Source: Actinokineospora terrae
Lineage (GTDB): Bacteria; Actinomycetota; Actinomycetes; Mycobacteriales; Pseudonocardiaceae
NCBI RefSeq assembly: GCF_900111175.1
Contig: NZ_FOGI01000004.1
Location: forward strand, 124,001 to 188,000
Reading direction: 5' to 3'
DNA length: 64,000 nucleotides
Position 1 is the stretch's first letter; every line of letters begins with the position of its first letter. A program made the translations under genes and the position numbers. Below, in pieces: positions 1 to 8,045 of this stretch. Under the pieces are notes generated by a model. That model was not told the DNA's origin. It worked only from the letters and a program-made list of their open reading frames with translations, and did no database searches.

Positions 1-754
1 AGAGCGACACCCGGATCGTGTCGCCGATGCCCTGGCGCAGCAGCGCGCCGAAGGCCACCGCGGACTTGATGGTGCCCTGGAACGCCGGACCGGCCTCGGT
101 GACCCCGAGGTGCAGCGGGTAGTCGCACTGCTCGGCGAGCAGCTCGTAGGCGCGCACCATCACGACCGGGTCGTTGTGCTTGACCGAGATCTTGATGTCG
201 TGGAAGTCGTGCTCGGCGAACAGCGACGCCTCCCACAGCGCCGACTCCGCCAGCGCCTCCGGGGTCGCCTTGCCGTACTTGGCCAGCAGCCTCGGGTCCA
301 GCGAGCCCGCGTTGACGCCGATGCGGATCGGGGTGCCCCGGTCCCGCGCGGCGTGCGCGATCTCCTTGACCTGGTCGTCGAACTTGCGGATGTTGCCCGG
401 GTTGACCCGGACCGCGGCGCAGCCGGCCTCGATCGCGGCGAAGACGTACTTGGGCTGGAAGTGGATGTCGGCGATGACCGGGATCTGCGACTTCGCCGCG
501 ATCGCGGCCAGCGCCTCGGCGTCGTCCTGCGACGGGCAGGCCACCCGGACGATGTCGCAGCCCGCCGCGGTCAGCTCCGCGATCTGCTGCAGGGTCGCGT
601 TGACGTCCGCGGTGACCGTGGTGGTCATCGACTGCACGGAGATCGGGTGTTCGCTGCCCACCCCGACCGACCCCACCTGGAGCTGACGGGTCTTGCGGCG
701 CTCCCCGAGCACCGGCGGTGGGGTGGCGGGCATGCCGAGCATCACGTCGGGCAT
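1..754 (-). CDS. ispG: 4-hydroxy-3-methylbut-2-enyl diphosphate synthase, 3' end beyond window
   Basis: IspG (GcpE) is the iron-sulfur enzyme that converts methylerythritol cyclodiphosphate to HMBPP in the MEP isoprenoid pathway. The visible N-terminal 251 residues form the TIM-barrel part, with family signatures such as [27 protein letters not shown] and [10 protein letters not shown]. The C-terminal [4Fe-4S] domain lies outside the window. The start is the ATG at 754-752, preceded on the minus strand by a GAGAGG Shine-Dalgarno sequence. It is last in a minus-strand group dxr-rseP-ispG, the same order as in M. tuberculosis. Identification is firm; only completeness is unknown. Confidence 0.95.
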   Translation of the reverse strand, partial: MPDVMLGMPATPPPVLGERRKTRQLQVGSVGVGSEHPISVQSMTTTVTADVNATLQQIAELTAAGCDIVRVACPSQDDAEALAAIAAKSQIPVIADIHFQPKYVFAAIEAGCAAVRVNPGNIRKFDDQVKEIAHAARDRGTPIRIGVNAGSLDPRLLAKYGKATPEALAESALWEASLFAEHDFHDIKISVKHNDPVVMVRAYELLAEQCDYPLHLGVTEAGPAFQGTIKSAVAFGALLRQGIGDTIRVSL

Positions 755-793
755 GTGGACCTCTCTGCTGTCTTCACTGGTCTGGCACTGCGG

Positions 794-2011
794 TCATTGC
801 AGCCGGATGGGGTTGACGATGTCGGCGGTGACGGTGAGCAGCACGATCGCGCCGCCGATGATGACCAGGACCATCGTCACCCCGGCCAGCCGGTTGTAGT
901 CCACGGGACCCGCGGGGGCCTTGCCGCGCAGCTTGCGCAGGGCGTCGCGGACCCGTTCGTAGAGGCTGATGGCGATGTGGCCGCCGTCGAGGGGCAGCAG
1001 CGGCAGCAGGTTGAACACGCCGACGAAGAAGTTCAGCATCGCCAGCATCAGGACGAAGATCTCCCAGATGCCCTTCTCGGCGGCGTCCGCGCCGATGATG
1101 CTGGCGCCGACCACGCTGACCGGGCGCTCCGGGTCGTCCTCGCCGCCGATGGCCCTGATGACCGCCGGGATCTTCTCCGGGAAGCGCATCAGGCCCTCCC
1201 AGGTGGCGGCGAACATCTCGCCGGTGAACACCACCGCGCCGGTGAACCCGGACGCCGCGCCGTACTGGAAGTACGAGCCCCTGGAGACGCCGATCGCGCC
1301 GACGTCGGCGAGCTTGTTGTCGGTGCTGCCCGGCTTGGAGTCGAGCGCGACCCGCTGCACGGTGGCCACGTCGACGGAGAGGGTGCGCTGCTCGCCGTCG
1401 CGCTCGACCACGAACGTGTTCTGCCCGCTCAGGCCGCGGATCTTGCCGATCAGCTGGGTCCAGCTCTCGACCGGCTGCCCGTTGAGGCTGATGATCTCGT
1501 CACCGGCCTGGATGCCCGCGGCGGCCGCGGGCGAGACCGAGCCGGGGGCGCACTCGGCGTACTTGAGGGTCACCGGGTCCTGGCTGGGGGCGGCGCACGA
1601 GGTGGTGCCGACCAGCGCGCGGTCGGCGGTGTTGGGCAGGCCCATGGTGACGGCCATCAGGTACAGGATGATGAAACCGAGGAGGAAGTGCGTGATGGAC
1701 CCGGCGGACAGCACCACGACGCGCTTCCAGGTGGCGTACCGCCACATCGCGCGCGGCGCCTCCTCCGGGGTCACCGGGTCGAGGGCGGTCATGCCCGCGA
1801 TCTCGCAGAAACCACCCGCCGGGATGGCCTTGAGGCCGTACTCGGTCTCCCCCCTGCGGAAGGAGAACACGGTGGGGCCGAAACCGATGAAGTAGCGGCG
1901 GACCCGCATGCCGAACGCCTTGGCGGTGAGCATGTGCCCGGCCTCGTGCAACGCGACCGACAGGCAGATCCCCAGCGCGAACAGCACGAGCCCCAGCAGC
2001 CAAACGAACAC
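794..2011 (-). CDS. rseP: Site-2 intramembrane zinc metalloprotease RseP/Rip1
   Basis: This M50 family site-2 protease cleaves transmembrane anti-sigma factors and other membrane substrates inside the bilayer. The 405-residue protein begins with a membrane helix carrying HEAGH (His22, Glu23, His26), the zinc and catalytic motif. A PDZ domain sits in the middle (about residues 150-230), and a C-terminal helix carries the conserved LDGGH motif whose Asp is the third zinc ligand. The length matches mycobacterial Rip1. The GTG start at 2011 has a GAAGGG ribosome site and lies 3 bases after the dxr stop, so the two are probably co-transcribed. Confidence 0.95.
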   Translation of the reverse strand: MFVWLLGLVLFALGICLSVALHEAGHMLTAKAFGMRVRRYFIGFGPTVFSFRRGETEYGLKAIPAGGFCEIAGMTALDPVTPEEAPRAMWRYATWKRVVVLSAGSITHFLLGFIILYLMAVTMGLPNTADRALVGTTSCAAPSQDPVTLKYAECAPGSVSPAAAAGIQAGDEIISLNGQPVESWTQLIGKIRGLSGQNTFVVERDGEQRTLSVDVATVQRVALDSKPGSTDNKLADVGAIGVSRGSYFQYGAASGFTGAVVFTGEMFAATWEGLMRFPEKIPAVIRAIGGEDDPERPVSVVGASIIGADAAEKGIWEIFVLMLAMLNFFVGVFNLLPLLPLDGGHIAISLYERVRDALRKLRGKAPAGPVDYNRLAGVTMVLVIIGGAIVLLTVTADIVNPIRLQ

Positions 2012-2014
2012 GTG

Positions 2015-3283
2015 TCAGTCCCTTCCCGACCCCGCGGCGGCGCGCGGGGCAGCAGTCACCGCGAGCAGCTCTCGCGCGCGGGCGCGGGCCCAGTGCTCGG
2101 CGGCGAGCACCTCCTCGACCTCGCGCGGCGCGCCGTGCCAGGCGGTGGCGTCGTCGAGTACCCGACTCACAGTGTCCACGATCGCTGTGAAGGTGGTGTC
2201 GCCCCGCGTGAAGGCGGCGACGGCCTCCTCGTTCGCGGCGTTGAAGACCGCGGGCAGGCAGCCCCCGATCGCACCGGCGGCGCGGGCCAGCCGCACTGCC
2301 GGGAAGGTGTCGTCGTCGAGCGGCTCGAAGGTCCACTGGGCGGCGGTGGACCAGTCGCAGGCGCGCGCGGCGCCGGGCAGCCGGTCCGGCCAGGCCAGCG
2401 CCAGGCCGATCGGCAGCCGCATGTCCGGCGGGCTGGCCTGGGCCAGGGTGGAGCCGTCGGTGAAGGTGACCATGGAGTGCACGACCGACTGCGGGTGGAC
2501 CACGACGTCGACCCGGTCGTATGGGATGCCGAAGAGCAGGTGCGCCTCGATCAGCTCCAGCGCCTTGTTCACCAGCGTGGCGGAGTTGATGGTGATGACC
2601 GGGCCCATCGACCAGGTCGGGTGCGCCATGGCCTGCTCGGCGGTGACGTCGGCCAGCTCCGCGCGGGTGCGGCCGCGGAACGGACCACCGGAGGCGGTGA
2701 GGACCAGCCGGTCGACCTCCTCGGCGCGGCCGCCGCGCAGGGCCTGGGCCATCGCGGAGTGCTCGGAGTCGACCGGGACGATCTGGCCGGGCCTGGCCGC
2801 GGCCAGCACCAGGTCGCCGCCCGCGACCAGGGACTCCTTGTTGGCCAGGGCCAGGGTGGCACCGGAGGCCAGCGCCTTGAGGGTCGGCGCGAGGCCCTGG
2901 GAGCCGGTGATCGCGTTGAGCACGATGTCGGCGGGCACGGCCTCGATCAGCTCGGTGACCGCGTCCGGTCCGGCGAAGATCCTGGGCAGCGCGAAGCCGC
3001 CCCGGTCGTAGCCCGCCTCCTGCGCCGCGGCGTAGAGCGCGAGCTGCAGGTCGGACGCGGCGGTCGCCCTGGTCACGGCCACCGCGGCGACCCGGTGGCG
3101 CAGGGCCTGGGCGGCCAGCAGCGCCGGGTCGGAGCCGCCCGCGGCGATCCCCGCGACGGTGAACCGGTCGGGGTTGGCCGCGACGAGGTCGAGCGCCTGG
3201 GTGCCGACCGACCCGGTCGACCCGAGCACGAGCAGTGAGCGCCGGGGACCGCCGGACGCGAAGGATGCAGTCATCACCGCCAT
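2015..3283 (-). CDS. dxr: 1-deoxy-D-xylulose 5-phosphate reductoisomerase
   Basis: Dxr catalyses the NADPH-dependent rearrangement and reduction of DXP to MEP, the first committed MEP-pathway step. The N-terminal Rossmann motif [12 protein letters not shown] follows the start closely. The family motifs [24 protein letters not shown] and [10 protein letters not shown] are all present, and the catalytic Asp and Glu lie in the PVDSEHSA stretch. I chose the ATG at 3283 (422 aa); the ATG at 3274 is about as good. Upstream in-frame extension to 3352 lacks family similarity. It is first in the dxr-rseP-ispG group, with rseP following after 3 bases. Confidence 0.93.
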   Translation of the reverse strand: MAVMTASFASGGPRRSLLVLGSTGSVGTQALDLVAANPDRFTVAGIAAGGSDPALLAAQALRHRVAAVAVTRATAASDLQLALYAAAQEAGYDRGGFALPRIFAGPDAVTELIEAVPADIVLNAITGSQGLAPTLKALASGATLALANKESLVAGGDLVLAAARPGQIVPVDSEHSAMAQALRGGRAEEVDRLVLTASGGPFRGRTRAELADVTAEQAMAHPTWSMGPVITINSATLVNKALELIEAHLLFGIPYDRVDVVVHPQSVVHSMVTFTDGSTLAQASPPDMRLPIGLALAWPDRLPGAARACDWSTAAQWTFEPLDDDTFPAVRLARAAGAIGGCLPAVFNAANEEAVAAFTRGDTTFTAIVDTVSRVLDDATAWHGAPREVEEVLAAEHWARARARELLAVTAAPRAAAGSGRD

Positions 3284-3494
3284 TGTTCCCGATGACTGGA
3301 CACGGACGGCAACCAGCACGGGGTGATGTCCTCCGATCGTGGTCACACCCACCCTGGGTAGAGATTAGGCCGAACGGCGCAATCCGAAAAAAGTTCCGCT
3401 CCGAAGGAGTGAACTTCGCGCGGGCCGGGCACTTCACCGGCAGCACGGAAAGATCGCCGGGAAAATGACCGGCGGTCATGTGGAAGGAGCTTCG

Positions 3495-3764
3495 ATGGGC
3501 ATTCTCGGCTGGATCGTCCTCGGTTTGGTCGCCGGACTCATCGCCAAGGCCATCATGCCTGGTAAGGACCCGGGCGGGATCATCATCACGATCCTCATCG
3601 GCATCGTCGGCGCCATTCTCGGCGGGTTCATCGGAAACGCGATCTTCGGTGGCGGGCTGGGCAATTTCTTCGACCTGCGCACCTGGCTGCTGTCGATTCT
3701 CGGCGCGATCATTCTCCTCGCGATCTACCGGGCGGTCACCGGTCGTGGCCGGGCCAGGGTGTAG
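3495..3764 (+). CDS. GlsB/YeaQ/YmgE-type small stress membrane protein
   Basis: This 89-residue, very hydrophobic protein has three predicted membrane helices separated by Gly-rich turns (for example GIVGAILGGFIGNAIFG) and ends in a short basic tail. The pattern is that of the transglycosylase-associated/GlsB family, whose members are often stress-induced but lack a defined biochemical role. The ATG at 3495 has an AAGGAG site 7 bases upstream, better than the in-frame start at 3465. A strong hairpin follows at 3784-3818, so it is probably monocistronic. The family call is good; the function is unknown. Confidence 0.8.
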   Translation: MGILGWIVLGLVAGLIAKAIMPGKDPGGIIITILIGIVGAILGGFIGNAIFGGGLGNFFDLRTWLLSILGAIILLAIYRAVTGRGRARV

Positions 3765-3783
3765 CCGAGCGAGACCTGTCACA

Positions 3784-3818
3784 CCCGAGGGCGCCGTGGT
3801 CACCACGGCGCCCTCGGG
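3784..3818. terminator. Strong hairpin terminator after the GlsB-like gene
   Basis: A 17-base perfect inverted repeat (arms 3784-3800 and 3802-3818, starting CCCGAGGGCG) lies 20 bases after the GlsB-like stop and before the next gene. There is no clear T-tract, which is common for actinobacterial intrinsic terminators. Confidence 0.75.
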
Positions 3819-3873
3819 CTGTTCGGGGTGTGGGAGGATTCCCGCGTCAGCGCACTACGGGCCAGGAGGAACA

Positions 3874-4143
3874 GTGGCGAACACGGAGCTGGAGAAGCGG
3901 AAGACCACCGCGGCGGGCACCGTGACCCCCGCCGAGGAGCCGTCCGCGGAGTGGGGCTGGCACGGGTCGTTCCCCAAGGGGACGCTGATCGCCGGGGTGT
4001 TCACCGGGCTGGCGATGTTCTTCATGCTGATCGGCAACCACACCGGGCACACCGAGGACCTGTGGCTCGGCGGCATCGGCGTCGTGGTGCTCGCCGGGGT
4101 GGCGTGGAAGATCCACAAGAACCGGACGTCCTGGCGGCGCTAG
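3874..4143 (+). CDS. DUF2631-type small membrane protein
   Basis: The 89-residue protein has a charged N-terminus (about 30 residues), a conserved WGWHGSFPKG stretch, and two membrane helices (about residues 38-58 and 66-80) followed by a basic tail. This is the layout of actinobacterial DUF2631 proteins, known also near dxr in mycobacteria; no function is established. It starts at GTG 3874 with an AGGAGGA ribosome site at the proper distance. The family assignment rests on motif memory and should be treated as likely rather than proven. Confidence 0.7.
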   Translation: MANTELEKRKTTAAGTVTPAEEPSAEWGWHGSFPKGTLIAGVFTGLAMFFMLIGNHTGHTEDLWLGGIGVVVLAGVAWKIHKNRTSWRR

Positions 4144-4414
4144 CGTTCGGGGCAAACGAGCGGGCGGATTGGTGGTTACGCCACCGCCCAGCCAGTGGTC
4201 ATCCGTTGCAGGTGTGCGCATAAGAGCAGTTGGCTGTGGGCCATGCGCCCCAACCACCTGGAGCCGTTCTGGCCCTCTCGGCGGCCGCGGCTGTACGACG
4301 AGGCATGTCCGGGGGCCGCGCGGGAGCACTGACCCGCGTGGCCGTGCCGTCCACACCATCCCGGACGGCCACCCCGGGATGGTCCACATCCGACGCACCC
4401 CCGGAGAGACCACC

Positions 4415-4903
4415 ATGTCCGTCACGGACGAACTGCTCGCCAACAACGCCACCTACGCCGAGACCTTCACCGGCCCGCTGCCGCTGCCGCCCGCCAAGCA
4501 GGTCGCGGTCGTGGCCTGCATGGACGCCAGGATCAACGTCTACGGGGTCCTCGGCCTGGCCGAGGGCGACGCCCACGTGATCCGCAACGCCGGTGGCGTG
4601 GTCACCGAGGACGAGATCCGCTCCCTGGCCATCAGCCAGCGCCTGCTGGGCACCCAGGAGATCATCCTCATCCACCACACCGACTGCGGCATGCTCACCT
4701 TCTCCGACCAGGACTTCCGCGACGGCATCCGCGACGAGACCGGCATCCGCCCCGCCTGGTCCTCCGAGGCCTTCGGCGACCTCGACACCGACGTCCGCCA
4801 GTCCATCGCCCGCATCAGGTCCAGCCCCTTCATCCCCCGCACCGACTCCGTCCGCGGCTTCGTCTTCGACGTGGCGACGGGGAAGCTGCACGAGGTCAAG
4901 TAA
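4415..4903 (+). CDS. Beta-class carbonic anhydrase
   Basis: This enzyme interconverts CO2 and bicarbonate. The 162-residue protein carries the beta-class zinc site: Cys35 in CMDAR with the catalytic Asp37/Arg39 dyad, then His88 and Cys91 in HHTDCG. Length and spacing match the small mycobacterial type (Rv1284-like). The ATG at 4415 has a GGAGAG site. The 270 bases upstream hold no other gene and presumably contain its promoter. A bidirectional hairpin at 4914-4939 separates it from the convergent toxin gene. Confidence 0.92.
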   Translation: MSVTDELLANNATYAETFTGPLPLPPAKQVAVVACMDARINVYGVLGLAEGDAHVIRNAGGVVTEDEIRSLAISQRLLGTQEIILIHHTDCGMLTFSDQDFRDGIRDETGIRPAWSSEAFGDLDTDVRQSIARIRSSPFIPRTDSVRGFVFDVATGKLHEVK

Positions 4904-4913
4904 CCACCGCCGA

Positions 4914-4939
4914 GGGACGCGACCACCCGGTCGCGTCCC
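4914..4939. terminator. Bidirectional terminator between carbonic anhydrase and toxin genes
   Basis: An 11-base perfect stem (4914-4924 with 4929-4939) with a 4-base loop lies between the stop codons of two convergent genes. It can serve both strands. Confidence 0.65.
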
Positions 4940-4948
4940 CGGCAGGCC

Positions 4949-5293
4949 TCAGAGGGCGAGGACCTTGCGCAAACCCGCGTCCACGTCCCGCATCAGGACC
5001 AGCGGAACGGCTCCCACCTGACCCGTGAGGTCGCTCTTGTTCAGCGTCACCAACGCTGTCACGTTGACCACCGAGTCCCGCGGCAACGCTGTGGCCGAGG
5101 CGGGCAGGAACACGTTCCCGGGTGCTGCCGCCAGGTTCGTGTTCGACGTGAGAACTGCAACGAGGACAGTCGCCAAGCGGCTCGTGTTGTAGGGATCGGC
5201 CTGGATGACGAGCACCGGGCGCCGCTTGGCGGGACGGGAGCCATCGGGCTCACCGAGTTCGGCCCAGTGGATGCCGCCCCGTTCGATCACCAC
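4949..5293 (-). CDS. mazF: MazF/PemK-family toxin (endoribonuclease)
   Basis: The 114-residue protein has the MazF/PemK beta-barrel signature: an N-terminal G-I-H-W-A-x-L segment, KRRPVLVIQ, a central VAVLTSNTN strand and VVNVTALVTLNKSDL near the C-terminus. MazF toxins are sequence-specific mRNA interferases held in check by a partner antitoxin. The start is GTG at 5293 (or 5290), overlapping the antitoxin stop by a few bases, which implies translational coupling. The cleavage specificity cannot be inferred. Confidence 0.85.
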   Translation of the reverse strand: MVIERGGIHWAELGEPDGSRPAKRRPVLVIQADPYNTSRLATVLVAVLTSNTNLAAAPGNVFLPASATALPRDSVVNVTALVTLNKSDLTGQVGAVPLVLMRDVDAGLRKVLAL

Positions 5294-5535
5294 TCGTCGT
5301 CAGCCTGGGCGAGGACACCCCGACCCGCGGTGACAGCCGCGGCACCGGAGTCGTCGTCGGCACCGATGACGTCGAGGGCGGCGTTGATGTCGTTGGTCAG
5401 GGACTCCTGCTCCAGGTGACTCAGGTAGTACTGAGCCGCGCGGACGTAGAACTCCGACCTCGTGACACCGAGGCACTTCGCACCCCGGTCCACCTGCGCG
5501 AACGTCTCATCCGGTACGGAGATCGCGGTTTTCAC
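5287..5535 (-). CDS. mazE: Ribbon-helix-helix antitoxin of the MazEF-type pair
   Basis: The 82-residue protein starts MKTAISVPDETF, typical of a ribbon-helix-helix DNA-binding domain (about residues 1-45, with SEFYVRAAQYYL as the second helix). An acidic C-terminal tail ends in DDEW, as expected for a segment that binds and neutralises the toxin. It precedes the toxin gene, as is usual, and overlaps it. The GTG start at 5535 has no Shine-Dalgarno sequence and sits directly after a good -10 box, so translation is probably leaderless. Confidence 0.85.
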   Translation of the reverse strand: MKTAISVPDETFAQVDRGAKCLGVTRSEFYVRAAQYYLSHLEQESLTNDINAALDVIGADDDSGAAAVTAGRGVLAQADDEW

Positions 5536-5570
5536 AAGCCGAGTATAACCGGGTATTACATCCGCTTCAA
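5536..5570 (-). promoter_or_regulatory. Antitoxin-toxin promoter with overlapping direct repeats
   Basis: On the minus strand, TTGAAG (5570-5565) and TATACT (5547-5542) are separated by exactly 17 bases, an excellent vegetative promoter. The expected transcription start falls at or next to the GTG of the antitoxin gene (5535). The repeats GTAATAC and GTTATAC (5559-5553 and 5549-5543) overlap the -10 box. They are a plausible operator for the ribbon-helix-helix antitoxin. Confidence 0.7.
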
Positions 5571-5575
5571 GCGGG

Positions 5576-6682
5576 TCAGCCCTCGGCGGCGAGTTGGCCG
5601 CAGGCGGCGGCGATTTCCTGGCCTCGGGTGTCTCGGACGGTGCACTCGACGCCTTGGGACTTGACCCGGCGGACGAACTCGCGCTCCACCGGCTTCGGGG
5701 AGGCGTCCCACTTGGAGCCCGGGGTGGGGTTGAGGGGGATGACGTTCACGTGGACCAGCTGGCCGAGGTACCTGCGCAGGAGCTTGCCGAGCATGTCCGC
5801 GCGCCACGGGTGGTCGTTGATGTCGCGGATGAGGGCGTACTCGATCGACACCCGGCGCCCGGTCTTGTCGGCGTAGCCGCGGGCCGCCTCCAGGACCTCG
5901 GCGACCTTCCAGCGGTTGTTCACCGGGACGAGGGTGTCGCGCAGTTCGTCGTCCGGGGTGTGCAGTGAGACCGCGAGGCGGACCTGCATGCCCTCCTCGG
6001 TCAGCTTCCGGATCGCGGGCACCAGGCCCACCGTCGACACCGTCACCGAGCGCTGGGAGATGCCGAAGCCGCCGGGCGCGGGGTCGCAGATGCGGTGGAC
6101 GGCGGCGAGCACCCGGGTGAAGTTCGCCAGCGGCTCGCCCATGCCCATGAAGACGATGTTGGACAGCCGACCGGGGCCGCCGGGCAGGACGCCGTCGCGC
6201 ATGGCGGCGGCGCCGAGGCGGACCTGTTCGACGATCTCGGCGGTGGAGAGGTTGCGCTGCAGGCCGCCCTGGCCGGTGGCGCAGAACGGGCAGGCCATGC
6301 CGCAGCCCGCCTGGCTGGAGATGCACAGCGTGGCGCGGTCGGGGTAGCGCATGAGGACGCTCTCGATGAGCGTGCCGTCGTGCGCCTTGAGCAGCGCCTT
6401 GCGGGTGTTGCCGTCGTCGCAGGTCACCGCGCGCAGTTCGGTGAACAGCGGCGGGAGCAGGGAGTCGGCGAGGCGGTCGCGGGTGGCGGCGGGGATGTCG
6501 GTCATCGCCGCGCGGTCGGCGGTCAGCCTGGCGAAGTAGTGCGTGGAGAGCTGGTTGGCGCGGAACGGCTGCTCGCCGAGCTCGGCCACCGCCTCGCGGC
6601 GCTGCTGCGCGGTGAGGTCGGCGAGGTGCCTGGGCGGCAGGCCGCGCTTGGGTGCGTCGAAGACGAGCGGGAGTGAGGTCAT
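5576..6682 (-). CDS. rlmN: Dual-specificity rRNA/tRNA adenine-C2 methyltransferase RlmN
   Basis: RlmN is a radical-SAM enzyme that methylates C2 of 23S rRNA A2503 and of A37 in some tRNAs. The 368-residue protein has the CxxxCxxC cluster motif at Cys127, Cys131 and Cys134, the [10 protein letters not shown] motif, and a C-terminal catalytic Cys361 in the AAACGQL segment. Length and motif order are full for the family. It is the last gene before the toxin-antitoxin promoter, and no terminator is obvious between them. The ATG at 6682 is well placed. Confidence 0.95.
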   Translation of the reverse strand: MTSLPLVFDAPKRGLPPRHLADLTAQQRREAVAELGEQPFRANQLSTHYFARLTADRAAMTDIPAATRDRLADSLLPPLFTELRAVTCDDGNTRKALLKAHDGTLIESVLMRYPDRATLCISSQAGCGMACPFCATGQGGLQRNLSTAEIVEQVRLGAAAMRDGVLPGGPGRLSNIVFMGMGEPLANFTRVLAAVHRICDPAPGGFGISQRSVTVSTVGLVPAIRKLTEEGMQVRLAVSLHTPDDELRDTLVPVNNRWKVAEVLEAARGYADKTGRRVSIEYALIRDINDHPWRADMLGKLLRRYLGQLVHVNVIPLNPTPGSKWDASPKPVEREFVRRVKSQGVECTVRDTRGQEIAAACGQLAAEG

Positions 6683-6706
6683 GGCGACCCCAGTGTCCCA
6701 CGTCCG

Positions 6707-7258
6707 CTAGCGGCAGTTGGGCGCGGCGTCGGCGGCGTCGGTCAGCCGCGGTGGCAGCGTGGCGGCCTGCATCAGCTTCAGCGCCCGCTCGAGCCCACCG
6801 AGCGCGGTGGTGAGCCGCTGCGCGGCGGCGGAGAAGGCCTCGGCGGTGAGCGGCTCGACCGCGCGGACGTCGTCACGGGCCACCGCGATGGACCTGCGGG
6901 ACTCGGTGAACGCGTCGGTGAGCTGCCGGATCAGCGGGTCGACCTCGCGGGCCGGGGCCGGGCGCAGCGCGCGCAGGTCGGCCAGCACCGCGTCGAGCAC
7001 GCCGATGAGGCGGCCGGTGAGGTCGAGGAACTGCTTCTTGAGCACCGCCGGGTCACCCGAGGTCATCGGCTCCTGCGCCGTCTCCCCCGCGGTGACCATC
7101 AGCTTCCCCATGCCGCAGAACCGGTTCATCCACCTGGCCTCCGGGCTGTCCGCGGCGACCGACGTGGTCGGGGCGAGCTCCGCGGCGACCGGCACCCCGG
7201 TGACGGGGGTGGCGCACGCGGACAGGGCGATCAGGCATCCGAGGAGCAGCAGTCGCAC
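6707..7258 (-). CDS. Putative lipoprotein of unknown function
   Basis: The predicted protein (183 aa) opens with a short basic and hydrophobic signal ending in a lipobox, LSAC, with the lipidated Cys at residue 15. The mature part is mostly alpha-helical, with a long stretch of heptad-like Leu/Ala/Arg from about residue 75 to the end. I do not recognise a family. The only fitting start is GTG 7258, which lacks a ribosome site, so it may be leaderless or the start may differ. It is divergent from the PadR gene, with about 110 bases of shared promoter region. Confidence 0.7.
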   Translation of the reverse strand: MRLLLLGCLIALSACATPVTGVPVAAELAPTTSVAADSPEARWMNRFCGMGKLMVTAGETAQEPMTSGDPAVLKKQFLDLTGRLIGVLDAVLADLRALRPAPAREVDPLIRQLTDAFTESRRSIAVARDDVRAVEPLTAEAFSAAAQRLTTALGGLERALKLMQAATLPPRLTDAADAAPNCR

Positions 7259-7286
7259 ACGTCGATCATGGCACAGAAATTGGTCG

Positions 7287-7315
7287 TTGCATCGCGACAT
7301 GTTCCGATATATCGT
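7287..7315 (+). promoter_or_regulatory. padR promoter with a palindromic operator on the -10 box
   Basis: TTGCAT (7287-7292) and TATCGT (7310-7315) are spaced by 17 bases. The perfect 10-base palindrome CGATATATCG (7305-7314) covers most of the -10 element. Half-sites of the ATATCG type are typical of PadR-family operators, so autorepression is likely. Confidence 0.6.
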
Positions 7316-7366
7316 TGAGCTATCGCGAGCGACCGGCTCGCGACCACCACCCCAGGGGAGAGAAGA

Positions 7367-8041
7367 ATGCGCACCACCCACGAACACGACCACCAGCACC
7401 GGCGCGGACCATGGCGCCGACACCCGTTCCGCGGCCGACCCGACTTCGGCGCGGACCTCGGACCGGAGGATGAGATGACCCCGCCCTTCCCGCCGCTGCC
7501 CCCGTTCCCGCCCGGCGCCCCGTTCGGCGGCTTCGGCCGGGGTCACGGGTTCGGCCACGGCAGGGGCCACGGGCGCGGCAGGGGCAGGCGGGGCGACGTG
7601 CGCGCCGCGCTGCTCGCGCTGCTCACCGAACGGCCGATGCACGGCTACGAGATGATCAGGGAGATCGCCGAGCGCAGCGGCGGGTTCTGGAAGCCCAGCC
7701 CCGGCTCGGTCTACCCGACCCTGCAACTGCTGGCCGACGAGGGCCTGGTCGCCGCGACCGAGGGCGACGGCGGCAAGCGGATGTTCCAGCTCACCGAGGA
7801 GGGGACCGCCGCGGCGGCCAAGCTCGACACCCCGCCGTGGGAGCAGGTCGCCGCCGGTGTCGACCGCACCGAGGTCTCCCTGCGCGAGGCGCTGGGCCAG
7901 CTCGCCGCCGCCGCGATGACCGTCTCGCAGGCCGCGAGCTCCAGCCAGAAGACCCGCGCGGCGGACATCCTCAACAACGCCCGCCGCGAGCTCTACGCCC
8001 TCCTCGGCGAGGACACCCCCGCCGAGGAAGACGCCGAGTAG
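7367..8041 (+). CDS. PadR-family transcriptional regulator with His/Gly-rich N-terminal extension
   Basis: Residues about 75-150 form the PadR winged helix: RAALLALLTERPMHGYEM, then PSPGSVYPTLQLLADEGLV and a G-K-R-M-F-x-L-T beta wing. The C-terminal part (about 160-224) is helical and suited to dimerisation. The first 70 residues are rich in His, Gly, Pro and Arg (for example GHGFGHGRGHGRGRG), much longer than a plain PadR N-terminus, and might bind a metal; that is inference. The ATG at 7367 has GGGGAGAG upstream. The operator at 7305-7314 suggests autorepression and possible control of the divergent lipoprotein gene. Confidence 0.88.
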   Translation: MRTTHEHDHQHRRGPWRRHPFRGRPDFGADLGPEDEMTPPFPPLPPFPPGAPFGGFGRGHGFGHGRGHGRGRGRRGDVRAALLALLTERPMHGYEMIREIAERSGGFWKPSPGSVYPTLQLLADEGLVAATEGDGGKRMFQLTEEGTAAAAKLDTPPWEQVAAGVDRTEVSLREALGQLAAAAMTVSQAASSSQKTRAADILNNARRELYALLGEDTPAEEDAE

Positions 8042-8045
8042 TCGC

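Noticed and set aside
110..3238. A 1042-codon open frame on the plus strand
   Set aside because: It lies antisense to ispG, rseP and dxr and consists of low-complexity Gly/Arg/Asp/His sequence with no family signal; it is a high-GC shadow.
3284..3352. Longer N-terminal form of Dxr from 3352
   Set aside because: Residues before 3283 show no similarity to the family and the start has no ribosome site.
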